Assembly: GCA_020543525.1 (NCBI GenBank)
Contig: JAHYIO010000023.1
Location: 868,001 to 932,000 of the forward strand
Origin: Coriolopsis trogii
Lineage: Eukaryota > Basidiomycota > Agaricomycetes > Polyporales > Polyporaceae
Reading direction: 5' to 3'
DNA: 64,000 nucleotides
A program made the position numbers and the translations under genes. How positions within the stretch are numbered: position 1 is the first letter of the stretch; every line of letters begins with the position of its first letter. A model generated the notes under the pieces. The model made no database searches. It was not told where the DNA came from and worked only from the letters and a program-made list of their open reading frames with translations. Positions 10,613 through 20,917 of this stretch are shown here, piece after piece.

Positions 10613-12484
10613 TTAGCGATCAACGAAGTCGAATACTGACGGTATGTCCTTCCGCTCGATGGCCGGCTTCGGACGCTGGCCACGCGCGACTGCGAACAGC
10701 CGTTCTTCCTGCCTCACCGCCCTGAACATCCACATGTCCTCACGCACATCCTCCTGCCAAATATGACGCATTTCTTCCTCCCGAGCGCGTCTATTGACCT
10801 TCTCTTCCTCTTCCTCCCCGACATCGCTCGTGCGCGGCCAGTCTGCCCAGATGCCCTCGAGCACCGGAAACGCGTCTGAGAGGAAGGCAGCCACGGCGAT
10901 CGGGTCCTCGACCGTCGACAGCCCGACGAACAGATGCTGGAGCTTGCCCTCCGCCCCGCGCGAAGGGCGGCCATCGAGCAGCGCTTTGGGGACAAGCTTG
11001 ATGTCCGTGCGAAACTCGAGTCCGAGTATCGTGAGGGAGGGACAGCCGTACGCAAAAGGCAGAAGGCCCGCGAGCGTCGCCTGGGGGCGGGGGAGATCGT
11101 CGTACCAGTATCGCGTTCCCGCAACGCCGAGTTTCAAGAGCTCGAGGTTGGGCCATGCGATTGCCATGTCGCGGAGGAGCGCGTCGGTAATGACCATGGT
11201 GGGTTGACAGACTTGGATGGTGACGTGCGTGAGCCCGGAGAGGGAGAGGAGGGGGCGGAGCGTGTCTTGGTCGATGCGAGTGTCTTCAATGACCTCTTCA
11301 TCGTCGAGGTGAATCTGACGGAGGGCTTCGCGCGCCCTCATGCGTGACAAGGAAGCAAAGAGGTCTCGCAAGTGCATCTCCGAAAGAACGCCGTACCGAG
11401 ACCAGCATCTGAAGTTGACTTCCTCGAGGAAAGGCGATTGGATGTAGTTAATCAACGTGGTGCAAGTGGCGAGATCGTACTCTTGGTCTTGTAAAGCGAG
11501 CTTGCGGAGGGCGGGAAAGCGGAACTCCGAAGTGGGAGATTTCTCGAACGGCTCCCAATCGGCCTGGCAATAGACGTGCGGGATCTTGACCTCGAGAGAG
11601 TGCAAAGAGGGCAACGTAGACAGATGTAATAGCGCTTGTACATTGATGGACATATGCAAAAGCGTAAGGTTTCCCAGAGAGTGGAAGGCGCTGATGGCGT
11701 TGCTGATCATTTCGGATGCCGGTGAACCTGCCTTCAGAGGCCAGGAGAGATTGATGTGAATATTGTGCATGGCTGGCGAAAGCTGCGCTAAACGGGAGAA
11801 CGTATGCGCGAAGTCTCTTTCTGCCTGACAGTCCTCGTCATCATACAGCATGGAACGGAAATAGAGGTTGCACGTCCGTAAAGCTGGGTGAAGAGCGCCG
11901 AGATCCCACAGTGTCTGGGTTTCCCTACAGTGGCACCCGCCTCTAGGCGATGGAGGTTTGGGATGAGATTCCCAGCAGAAAAGCGGGCGGCAAAGGCATC
12001 GTGCACCTCACGGGCAGCATCGAGCGCACGAACGACCCTAGGCAGGTGAGCACATTCGTCGTCGCGGACTATCTTCCGAATACGATGCGCGTATCGTCCG
12101 ATCCCAACAAAGTCGGCGTCTTGTGGAGGGCGTGCAAACGACTGACAAAAGTGGGTGATCAGTCAGCCAATCCATATCCACGACGTGAGCTAAAAGCGTT
12201 GTCTGAGTACTGACCAGTCTCATTGAGTACTCGTCCCGGACGTAGGAAGGAACGACGGCGGTGGACCAAAGGTCGCGTGGCATTACCCAAGCGAGCATCG
12301 CAACACTTGGAATGGTGTTCCAGAGGGCGTCGAGCGCGGGGTCGCTCGTGTATCGGCACGTTCGCGCTAATGCACCAACAGCGCATAGGCTCAAAGCGTC
12401 GTGGGTGTTGCCCGAGGATCCAGTTGTAAGGATGTTGCAGATATGCCGTAGGATCTCGGGTGATAAGTCAAGCAATCGGGCCAT
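10613..12484 (-). pseudogene. F-box/LRR-like gene, frameshifted copy of the tandem pair
   Basis: Exon 1 (12484-12215) encodes the F-box: LLDLSPEILRHICNIL, then an ARTCRYTSDPALDALW helix pair. A 73-nt phase-0 intron and exon 2 (12141-10613) match the intact copy at 15440-17362. Within exon 2 a run of three G (11886-11888) corresponds to four in the intact copy. Loss of one base puts the N-terminal 165 or so residues out of frame with the LRR-like remainder, and exon 2 is 1,529 nt, not a multiple of three. Downstream of the lesion the frame stays open to the normal stop, so the lesion is recent or an assembly error. F-box proteins of this type are substrate receptors of SCF ubiquitin ligases; this copy would lose the LRR part. 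A 33-residue acidic insert of the intact copy is also absent near the C-terminus. Confidence 0.75.
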
Positions 12485-14277
12485 CAGGAGCGGAAAGCAA
12501 CGAAGGTTGAGGAGTGGTGAAGGGTGAAGATCGACTGCTTTGAGGACGGAATGAAGGAGTACTTATCTGATGATGTACTGCTTGAACTCGGCCACCGGGC
12601 ACAAAGGAGGTTCTACAACGATCATCTGCATTGTCTGAAGCTGCAACAAGGGGTGTCGAGTGGCGTGGTATATGTGGTGAACATATCGGGATGAAGGGGG
12701 GTGATGCCAGGAATCGAGTCAAAACACAATGAACAACTGCAAATAACTCACATGAGTATGTCTTGTTGCTGGATGAGCATGGTCGTTCTTCCAAGCCCTC
12801 AGCTCCACTGTTGTGCGTCACTGCAGTGTCGCCCATGTCGGAACCGCATGTAGCTTGAGCAGCAATATGCAGGCTGATAGTCTATTCTGTGACTGTAGCA
12901 AGAACTACGAGCATTTTCCGCGAGTTCGGAGGAAGTGGGAAGAGGCTGATAGTAAGATGACTGTCAAGCTGAGGAAGACGAGCCGCCGCAGAGACTTCGA
13001 CCGACTAGCATTCAGTGACCGGTCACGTGAACGTCGCGTCCGTCCCACTGTTGCGAGCCCTCTTTAGTTGCGTCTTCAACTCTTCAGTGTCTCTTCACTA
13101 CCACTTGTGTACCTCAGCTTGGATACGCACAGTTGGTCCCGTCCTGCACATTGCAGTCTTTGTGCGTTGCTAACGTGTTTTAGATCCGCCCAATATTGAT
13201 GAGGTGCTCGTTGTGGAACCAACATACAACGGGCGAAATCGGCATATGTGATGAGGTCTAGTTTCGCATCTAGACGAAGAAGATGGTCCGGTGGGTGAAT
13301 GCGAGACACATGCATCCAGCGGCGAGCACATTGAATGAATGACAATCAGAGGTACTCACAGACCGCCCTTTGGTATTCAACCATGTACATCAATACACGA
13401 CGGTGTGCCATGTCAGGCTGACCTCGATCGAGCTATGGTCGACATTGATTTGTACCCCGTCGATGACTCACCATAGATGCCAGAGGCCATATACCGGTAC
13501 GTCCTCACTCTCTGTCCGACATGGCTCATTACCATGCGCGACTATTCCACCTTTCCGCCTTAGTTCGTTGCTTCAGACATTCCCGCCTCGAGGCCGTAAT
13601 GTATTCGACGCTGAGCCTGTTCATCCAGGCTACCTCCACCTTGCCATTGTTCATGAGACCTGAGGACCGGTGGTGGAGTGAGCTTGGTGTGCATGTCACG
13701 TACTACCCACGCCTCGAACGGCCTGTATACTCCAACATCCTCCGCGCAGCAGACCGGCAGCGCTAGGGCATGACGAGAATCTAGATGCGCAGAGGGGGAT
13801 CAATCTGCTGTCCGTTGATGGTGACTGCATAACGCTTCAGGGATAAACGAGCATCGAAAGCGACAGAAGGCTAATAGGGTATCGGCATGGTGTCTTGAAC
13901 GGACCCCTGCCTCTGCCTTTGCGTAATTACTATACGTGATACATGACGCATCGAAGCGGAGCTCGTGGAGTACGCCCTATAGTTCGAGAATTTGAAGACT
14001 AGTGCGTTGAATATACAACTCGGTGGGTAATCACTTCGTGGACACTGCAGATCAAAATCATACGCGGCCATGGGTAGTCACTACAACCACCACGCACTCG
14101 ACCCAGAGTGTGCCCTGCGTCGCCTCGCCGTACGCAGTGCCAAGTGGAGCAGTGCTGGGTGTGTATCTTCAATTCAAGTTGTCCATACCGGCTGCATTGC
14201 TCATATTGCATAGCAGTCTCAAACCGGCGAGTGGCGGGTAGCTTACTACTGCAAATACACAAGCCCGGGTCTAACCC

Positions 14278-14290
14278 GAATTCCGAATTC
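14278..14290 (+). promoter_or_regulatory. Repeated GAATTC element upstream of secreted-protein gene 2
   Basis: Same 13-bp GAATTCCGAATTC and same 37-nt distance to the TATA box as in copy 1. Confidence 0.4.
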
Positions 14291-14327
14291 AAGTCTTGTG
14301 AACACTTCACTGGCGTCCCTGGAGATG

Positions 14328-14335
14328 TATATAAA
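14328..14335 (+). promoter_or_regulatory. TATA box of secreted-protein gene 2
   Basis: TATATAAA lies 108 nt before the start codon in the block conserved with copy 1. Confidence 0.7.
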
Positions 14336-14442
14336 CCCCCCGTACAGCGTCCTAAAGATTCAGCACCTCGAGCTACCACTCCTACAGCTACTCAACAGCC
14401 ACTCGGAACCAGCTTCCTCTACACTCTCAACTCATCATCACC

Positions 14443-14857
14443 ATGCGCACCACTCAGATCTTCCTCGTCGTCCTGGCCGCTGTCAGCGCCGCATTCGCTG
14501 CTAGCACCGGCCCTCATGTCGTGAAGCGCGACTCTGCAGTCGCTCTCGACAACTGCCAGAACCACATCGACAGCTGCTTCGCGAACGGTACGTCGAACCC
14601 TTCCTCTGCCGCGCGCCCGCACTCTACGTCTTTCTGTCCGAAAGGCTCTTGTGCTGACCACCTGCAAATCTCTCCTAGGCTGCGCCGGGCAGTTCTCGAG
14701 CCCCTCGGCGACCATCGGAACTTGCACCGCCGGCACGTTCAATGGCTGCCCGTGCGAGAAGTGCGGGAACAAGACCGGCAGCTGCTCCGACAACGGGTGT
14801 GCGGGCGTTCAGGGAACGTGCACCCAGGGCCAGTTCCAGGGCTGCCCTTGCAACTAG
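14443..14857 (+). CDS. Small secreted cysteine-rich protein (copy 2)
   Basis: Exons 14443-14587 and 14679-14857 encode 107 aa, the same length as copy 1, with only a handful of substitutions. The signal peptide, the Lys-Arg processing site and all 12 cysteines are conserved. The intron is 91 nt against 54 nt in copy 1 and is not a multiple of three. Splicing is therefore required here, which confirms the splice in copy 1. Substitutions cluster between cysteines (GKKN versus GNKT), and the latter creates a possible N-glycosylation sequon. Both copies have intact promoters, so both are likely expressed. Confidence 0.82.
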
Positions 14858-15439
14858 AGTAATAGTGGGAAGTGGCGCCGATGGCACCGTGTTGGGGCGA
14901 AATAGTCTGTGGTGTTGAACGGGATGTAGCGGCTAAACGCAGCGATGAAATCGGAGTATCGCTCGTATGTGACTTTGCTGGCAACGAATCGTCCGTCACG
15001 CAGGCTCCGCAAGGCACTCATTCAATTTGTGACATGTTGATAACTCTATACGAAGCAAGTGTGCCGTGGTTCTCCGGACTTACTCGACGTGATGAGCGCG
15101 CCGCAGGATCGACAGAGTCGCTGGGTCGACGATTTGTTTTGTCGACGAGCATGGACATGGCCGAGGGCCTCAGGTAACACGACCCGAAGTACAGAGCTGG
15201 AGTGCGTGTGGACGGATGGCAGCTGAACGTGAAGAAGGTCAGCGACGTCGAGGATAACCGTGACGCATCGCACAGCGGCGGTGACTTCGAAACCCGAAGA
15301 TAGATAATACATGACTGCAGCTTAGCCCTGACGGCAAAGCAGAGTAAATGTATTACTGATCGCGCATCCACTTACTCTCGGTCAAATACTCAGAGTAAAT
15401 AGCATCCATTCCCTTTTGACCATCTACTTCACTTCGCCC

Positions 15440-17362
15440 CTAGCGATCAACGAAGTCAAATAATAACGGTAAGTCCTTCCGCTCGATGGCCGGCTTCGGC
15501 CGCTTGCCATTCGCCACTGCAAACAGCCGTTCTTCCTCTCTCACCTCGCCGAACATACACATGGCCTCAAACACTTCATCCTGCCATTTGTCGCGCATTG
15601 CTTCCTCCCGAGCCCGCCTGACGTTCACCCTCTGTGGGTTTCCCTCATGCGCTTCTTGCCCGTCTCCCTCTTCCTCTTCCTCTTCTACTCCCTCGGGCAC
15701 TTCCTGTTCTGCCCTGTCTGCCTTCACGCGCGGCCAGTCAGACCAGATGCCCTCGAGCACAGGAAACGCATCCGAGAGGAAAGCAGCGAGGGACATGGTG
15801 TCCTCGACCGTTGACAACCCGACATACAGATGCTGGAGCTTGCTCTCTGCACCACGCGAGGGACGGCCGTCCAGCAGCGCTTTGGGAAGAAGCCTGATGT
15901 CCGTACGGAACTCGAATCCGAGTATGGTGAGGGAGGGGCAGCCGCATGTGAACGGGAGCAAACCCGCAAGCGTCGCCTCGGGGCGGGGGAGCTCATCGTA
16001 CAAGAGCCGATTCCTAGTGACGCCGAGTTCCAGGACTTCGAGGTTGGGCCAAGTCATTGCCATGTCGCGGAGGAGCGCGTCGGTGATGACCATGGTGGGT
16101 TGACAGATGTTGATGGTGATGTGCGTGAGCCCAGAGAGGGAGAGGAGGGACCGCAACGTATCTTGGTGAATGCGAGCGCCTATTCTGAGCTGTTCATCGT
16201 CGATGTGAATCCGATGGAGGGCATTGGACGCCCTCATGCGGCATAAGGAGGTGAAGAGGTCTCTGACGTGTGTTTCTGAAAGATCGCCGTACCGGGAACA
16301 ACATCCGAAGGCGACTTCCTCGAGGATAGGCGAATGAATGTAGTTGATCAAAGTGGTGCAAATGGCGAGATTGGGCTCTTGTTCCTTCAAGGCGAGTCTG
16401 CGAAGAGCAGGAAAGCGGACCTCCGAATTTGCAAGTGTCTCGAACGGCTCCCAATCGGCCTCACAGTAGACATGCGGAATCCTGACCTCGAGTGCGTGCA
16501 AAGAGGGTAGGGTGGACAGATGTAGGAGCGCACGTACATTGACCGTTGCACACAAAATCGTAACGCTTCGAAGGAAGTGGAAATCACTGATCAGCCTAGA
16601 TACTAGCGGTGATCCTTCCTCCGGAGACCAGGAGAAATCGATGTGAATATTGTGGATGGCTGGTGAGAGCTGTGCTAGTCGGGAGAACGTATGCGCGAGG
16701 TCTCTTTCTGCCCGGGCCGTTGTCTTCATGTGATTGAAATAGAGGTTGCACGTCCGCAAAGTTGGGGTGAACAGCGTAGAGATCCAACAATGTCCAGGAT
16801 CCCCTACAGCTGGAACCCCCTCCAGGTGGTGAAGATTTGGAAAGAGATTCCCAGACGGAAAGCGTGCGGCCAAGGCGTCGAGTACCTCGCGAGTAACATC
16901 GAGCGCACGAACAACCCTAGGCAGATGAGCACATGCGTTGCCGCGTCGTATTGTCCGAACACGATATGCGTATCGTCCGATTCCAACAAAGTCGGTGTCG
17001 TGCGGGGGGCGTGCAAACGACTGACAAAAAGGGATAATCAGTCAGCGAGTCCATGTGCATGAATGAGCTGAAAATGCCGTCAGAGTACTGACCAGTGGTC
17101 TCGGGTGCTCTTCCCGGATGTGGGGAAGAACGAGCGTGGTGGACCAAAGGTCGCGTGGCATTACCCAAGCGAGCATCGCAACACTTGGAATGGTATTCCA
17201 GAGGGCGTCGAGTGCGGGGTCGCTCGTGTATTGGCACGTTCGCGCTAGTGCACCGACCGCACATAGACTCAGAGCGTCGTGCCTGTTGGCCGGAGACCCA
17301 GTTGTGAGGATATCACAGATATGCCGTATGGTCTCGGGCGACAAGTCCAGCAATCTTGCCAT
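15440..17362 (-). CDS. F-box protein with LRR-like repeats (intact tandem copy)
   Basis: Exon 1 (17362-17093) and exon 2 (17020-15440) flank a 72-nt phase-0 intron; the product is 616 aa. Residues 1-60 carry an F-box-like motif (LLDLSPETIRHICDIL, then ALARTCQYTSDPALDALW) predicted to bind Skp1. Residues about 150-560 are degenerate leucine-rich repeats ('PSLHALEVRIPHV', 'LSGLTHITI', 'WPNLEVLELG' type strands) of the kind that form a substrate-binding solenoid. Near residue 540 is a Glu-rich insert absent from the frameshifted copy. Agaricomycete genomes hold hundreds of such genes and specific substrates are unknown. The exon-1/exon-2 split after about 90 codons recurs in most other F-box genes of this window, pointing to common ancestry. 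Confidence 0.85.
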
Positions 17363-18093
17363 CAGTGTAAGTTGAGCTGGATCGGAAAGTGGCGAAGGTC
17401 GGGGAGTGGAGAAGGCTGGGAGAAGGTAAAGCGCGACCGTTTTGAGAATGGACTGAAGGAATTCTTATCTGATTGTCTACTGGTTGCACTTGGCCACCGA
17501 ACACAAAGGAGGTTTCGGCAACAATCATCTGCATGATGTCAGTCTGTGCACGATGTAGTCATGACCAGAAATCTTACGTTAGTATGTAATCCAGGAAAAA
17601 AACGTAACGCTGAAACAAAGGAGACGTACGGTGTGGGTGGCGTGGTCTATGTAGGGACCCCATCGCGACGAAGGCAGCGGAGAATACTAGTAGTCGAGGT
17701 GACTCGAGTCAAGGGAAAGATGAGCTTCCAAATACCGAGTATACTGGCCAGATTTTGTTGTCGAATACATTGTTGATCTTTATGGTGCTCAACTTTCACT
17801 GCGGGCAGGTGTGACCCTTGTCCGATGATGTAGTGTAACTGTATATGTATGCGTATGGCCTGGTCAGGAGCTGTGGAAATGTACAAGCATTCTTCCAGGA
17901 CATGAAAGGAACAGTGGGAAGAGGCTGAGGAACTTGAAGACAAGGAGTCGAGGCGCGCTGTGCCAAGCGGATGGTCACGTGGATGTCTGGCACTGAGGCT
18001 GGCTTCAACTTCAAGTTCTCTCCACTGTCAGTGCCAGGCTGCTTTCCCAACCATCTACGACTTGTGTTTACTATAGAGCCTCCAGTCGCCTCA

Positions 18094-18658
18094 ATGCATC
18101 GATGTCTCCTCGTTCCCGAGCTTCTCGTCAGCATCGTCGAGGTGCTGCAAGCTGAAGAAGGTGGCGCTACTACAGTGGCCGCGCTGGCCCGCACGGCGAA
18201 GTGTTTCCAGGAGGCGACATTAGATGCGCTATGGGCAACTCAAGACACGCTTGTGCCACTCGTCAAGTGTTTTCCACCGGAGTTGTTGACTGGGGCGCTG
18301 GAGGAGGATGGTACTCGTATACTGGTACGTGCCTTCCCGTCGAACTTGTTTCTACCGCGCGTCCTGACGGCGGACAGTCTTTCACGAGGGACCCTGAACC
18401 CGATGAGTGGACGACAGTCAAGAGCTATGCAGCACGGATACGCGTGGTGCGCCTCGACATCCTACCTGAGGCCCTGGATTACGGCACTACTGAGCTCGCC
18501 GAGTCTGTGTATGTCACGCTGAGACGATGCGTCGGGCAAGATCCTCTGCTACCCAATTAGCGGTCGTTCGAATGGGGCGGGATGCCCGGTGAGCCCGGTG
18601 CGGATGTCACTTCTTTGCTGCTGCTTTTGAGTAGCCCCACAGTGTCCGACATGGACAT
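18094..18658 (+). pseudogene. F-box gene A, truncated left-arm copy
   Basis: Exon 1 (18094-18324), a 53-nt intron and the start of exon 2 (from 18378) are nearly identical to the intact gene at 36028-37730, including the F-box segment MHRCLLVPELLVSIVEVLQ. An in-frame TAG at 18558-18560 replaces the TTG (Leu) of the intact copy. Homology stops abruptly at about 18658, after 'TVSDMDI', where unrelated sequence begins. At most about 138 residues could be made, F-box included but without LRRs. A truncated F-box fragment could in principle act as a Skp1-binding competitor, but nothing shows it is expressed. Confidence 0.82.
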
Positions 18659-18689
18659 CCCCCATTCCTGAAGATGATAGGCGATCAGC

Positions 18690-19975
18690 GTATTACTGTT
18701 GAAACCCATTCGTGGGACTGGAGCCATGCCTCTGAGGTTCACCTCCGCTCTGTCGTATCCCTACTCAGTCCACGATGACATGCACTCCGATCACTTTGCC
18801 TCTACTTTTGTAAAGATAATTCGTCCCCCCCCCAGCCAAGCTCACAATAGTCGCTCTGTCCGCCTTCGTGTCCAGCTTGTCACGCCTGACGTCGTTGCGC
18901 GTCAGTGAGATCCCTATCACTGAAGCAGCCGTCAAAGCGCTGGCTGAGTCGAGAGTGTTGACCTCGATGGCAATCCGAATCCCCGATGGCGAAGACTGGA
19001 GCAACATCAAGGCAGTCAGCGACCCGCTCCCGTCTTTGACATACCTCACAATCACGGGAAGCACACAAGCATATACCGACCTCAGCAACGCCATACGACC
19101 TCTTCCCGTCGTCAAGTCTCACCACCAAAATCGTTGGAGAACCAAATGCACATTCTCTCCGCTATTTCTTCCTCGCCATCCGAAATCAATGCTCGCCTAC
19201 TCACCTCCAGTTTCTTCACGTCGAGCCCGACGAATGGAAAGAGGATGCAGTCGTCTTGGGTCCCCTCGCTCCAGAGATTCGGTCTGCAGATCTGAGACTG
19301 CTTCTCGATCTCCCGCACATCGTGGACCTGAAGATCAGCATGGAATGCAAGCATGCGTACGATGATGCTCTCATTCTGGACATTGTGCATTCTTGGCCCA
19401 AGCTCGAGGTGTTGCACCTTGCCGATGACATATGCTGTGTTCACACCTCCCTTCCATCGATCTGTGTGCTCACCCACATCGCTGCAAGACTCCCGGGTTT
19501 ATGCGAGCTTGGCCTGCAGTTTGACGCTGCGACTTTCTCAGAGGAAGCTTGGGACAAGGTGGGCCCCGAGCTCGATGAAAGCTTCTATGGCGATCTGGCG
19601 CACAAGACGAGCCCTTTAAATCTTCACCAGCTTCACGTCGGCGCATCGCGCCTGGCGTATCCCTTGGAGGTCGCGTTCTTCCTCGCGCGCGTCTTCCCTC
19701 GGCTGGAGGAGCTGTCCTGGTACAGCAACGTCGACAATCCCCGTGGCTGGTGGCAAGTCGATCGTTACTCCAAGTTATTTGGGCGCATCCGGACGGACGA
19801 ACGACAGAGGGTGAAAGAGCACTATAAACCCTACTACATTTGGAGCAACGCCCCCTCCGAAGTGGATTGGTTGGATTCCGGTAAGGCAGAGTCGGCTCAA
19901 GATGGCGAGCAGGGTGGCGAGCAGGATGGCGACGGTGAAGGCGACGGTGCCAGCTCCGAGTTGTCTGTTGCATGA
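18690..19975 (+). pseudogene. F-box/LRR-like gene B, C-terminal remnant
   Basis: LRR-like coding sequence without an F-box. One open frame covers about 18868-19105 (LTSLRVSEIPITEAAVKAL region). A shift of one base near 19100 then leads to a second frame carrying 'LRYFFLAIRNQCSP', 'SADLRLLLDLPHIVDLKI' and 'WPKLEVLHLADD', open to the stop at 19975. The C-terminus is Gly/Asp/Gln-rich. Two more degenerate copies of the same C-terminal region lie at 32866-33390 and 35421-35830 on the opposite strand. An N-terminal F-box exon is missing immediately upstream, where the truncated gene A ends, so this looks like a fused graveyard of two genes. Confidence 0.65.
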
Positions 19976-20287
19976 ATGTCGAGTGAAATTCCTCAATGCA
20001 GTCCACTAGACAAACGATACGACATTGAGTGTCAAGAACAAGACGGACGTGGGTAAGATCTCCTGTTTACCAACTCTCCGGCAGCGCTAGAACGAGCGCT
20101 TGGAGGGATGTGGACTACCAACCGCCACCTTGACCGGTCTGACCTCTGGCATCCCTGGGAACTGGTATACAAATTCTAGATAAAACATGACGTATGCAGG
20201 CTATTCAAATATAAGTACAGTAATCACCAGCCACATTAACGTCTGTGTTCCCCTCAGCCAGCAGCGCCAAGCACCACTGGCTGTGGT

Positions 20288-20566
20288 TTGAACAAAAAAC
20301 TCCGCTCCACCGATGCATTGCTTCACATCCAACGTTGCGCTTGCACGATAAGACGTCATTGCAAGTCTAGCTTTTTCCGCGATCTGCTCAAGATTGATAC
20401 AAGTTGTCGGACATTCACACCTCCTCATGCGCCGGAGGAGTGGAGTGCGGTGCTCAAATACGCAAAATGTATCCGTCATCTGAAGGTCGGCTACGGTGCC
20501 AGTTGTATGTGGAAGATGACGCGTCTCCTGCGTGGATTTCGGAAGTCCTCCGCTATCTTCCGTTGA
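20288..20566 (+). pseudogene. F-box gene fragment (start of an LRR exon)
   Basis: The open frame contains TFTPPHAPEEWSAVLKYAKC followed by IRHLKV. It matches the typical opening of exon 2 in the window's F-box genes (gene A has REPxPDEWTTVKSYAARIRVVRLD). There is no F-box upstream and the frame fails soon after, so it is a short relic. Confidence 0.5.
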
Positions 20567-20917
20567 TCAAAGAGCACTGCGGGAAGACGAACGGCGGAGA
20601 ACCAAGCAGCTCTGCGATCCCGCTGACATATTCCGTAACACTACCGCGTTGGAAGCACCTCCCTCTGATAGCAGCTAGCTATAGCTGAGGGAGAGCGACA
20701 AGCAGTGAGGCGGAATAATGAACTTCTCACCAAGAAGTGTATCGATATGGTTGTATCATCTAGCGCCACTCATAGCAGCCAATGTCATTCTGAACACGCA
20801 AATTAGCCTCTGTCATGGATTTGTAACATCGAGACTAAGTTGTCGTCATACTATTAGCTATTAGTAGGTTCGAACCACTACAAGTAAGTTTTCGAGATGC
20901 TAACAGAGTCTGTCACC
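20567..20917. other. Non-coding stretch downstream of the binding-protein gene
   Basis: A/T-rich, no supported frame. It presumably holds the terminator of the leftward solute-binding protein gene. It resembles 35069-35420 only close to the stop codon. Confidence 0.4.

Larger units (their letters stand above)
8380..13050. repeat. Tandem duplication, unit 1 (secreted protein + F-box gene)
   Basis: This segment matches 13340-17990 in the same orientation. Shared landmarks in order are a 13-bp motif (8750-8762), the secreted-protein promoter, that gene, the F-box gene and its upstream flank. The flank match runs as far as a 'gtgggaagaggctga' stretch near 12940 and a GGTCACGTG near 13021. Non-coding parts have diverged more than the coding parts. 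Boundaries are approximate because they were located by eye. Confidence 0.75.
13340..17990. repeat. Tandem duplication, unit 2 (secreted protein + F-box gene)
   Basis: Second unit, directly repeated with 8380-13050 and separated from it by about 290 nt of unmatched sequence. Gene spacing is similar: the secreted-protein starts are offset by 4,761 nt and the F-box starts by 4,878 nt, so insertions and deletions have accumulated since duplication. Confidence 0.75.
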
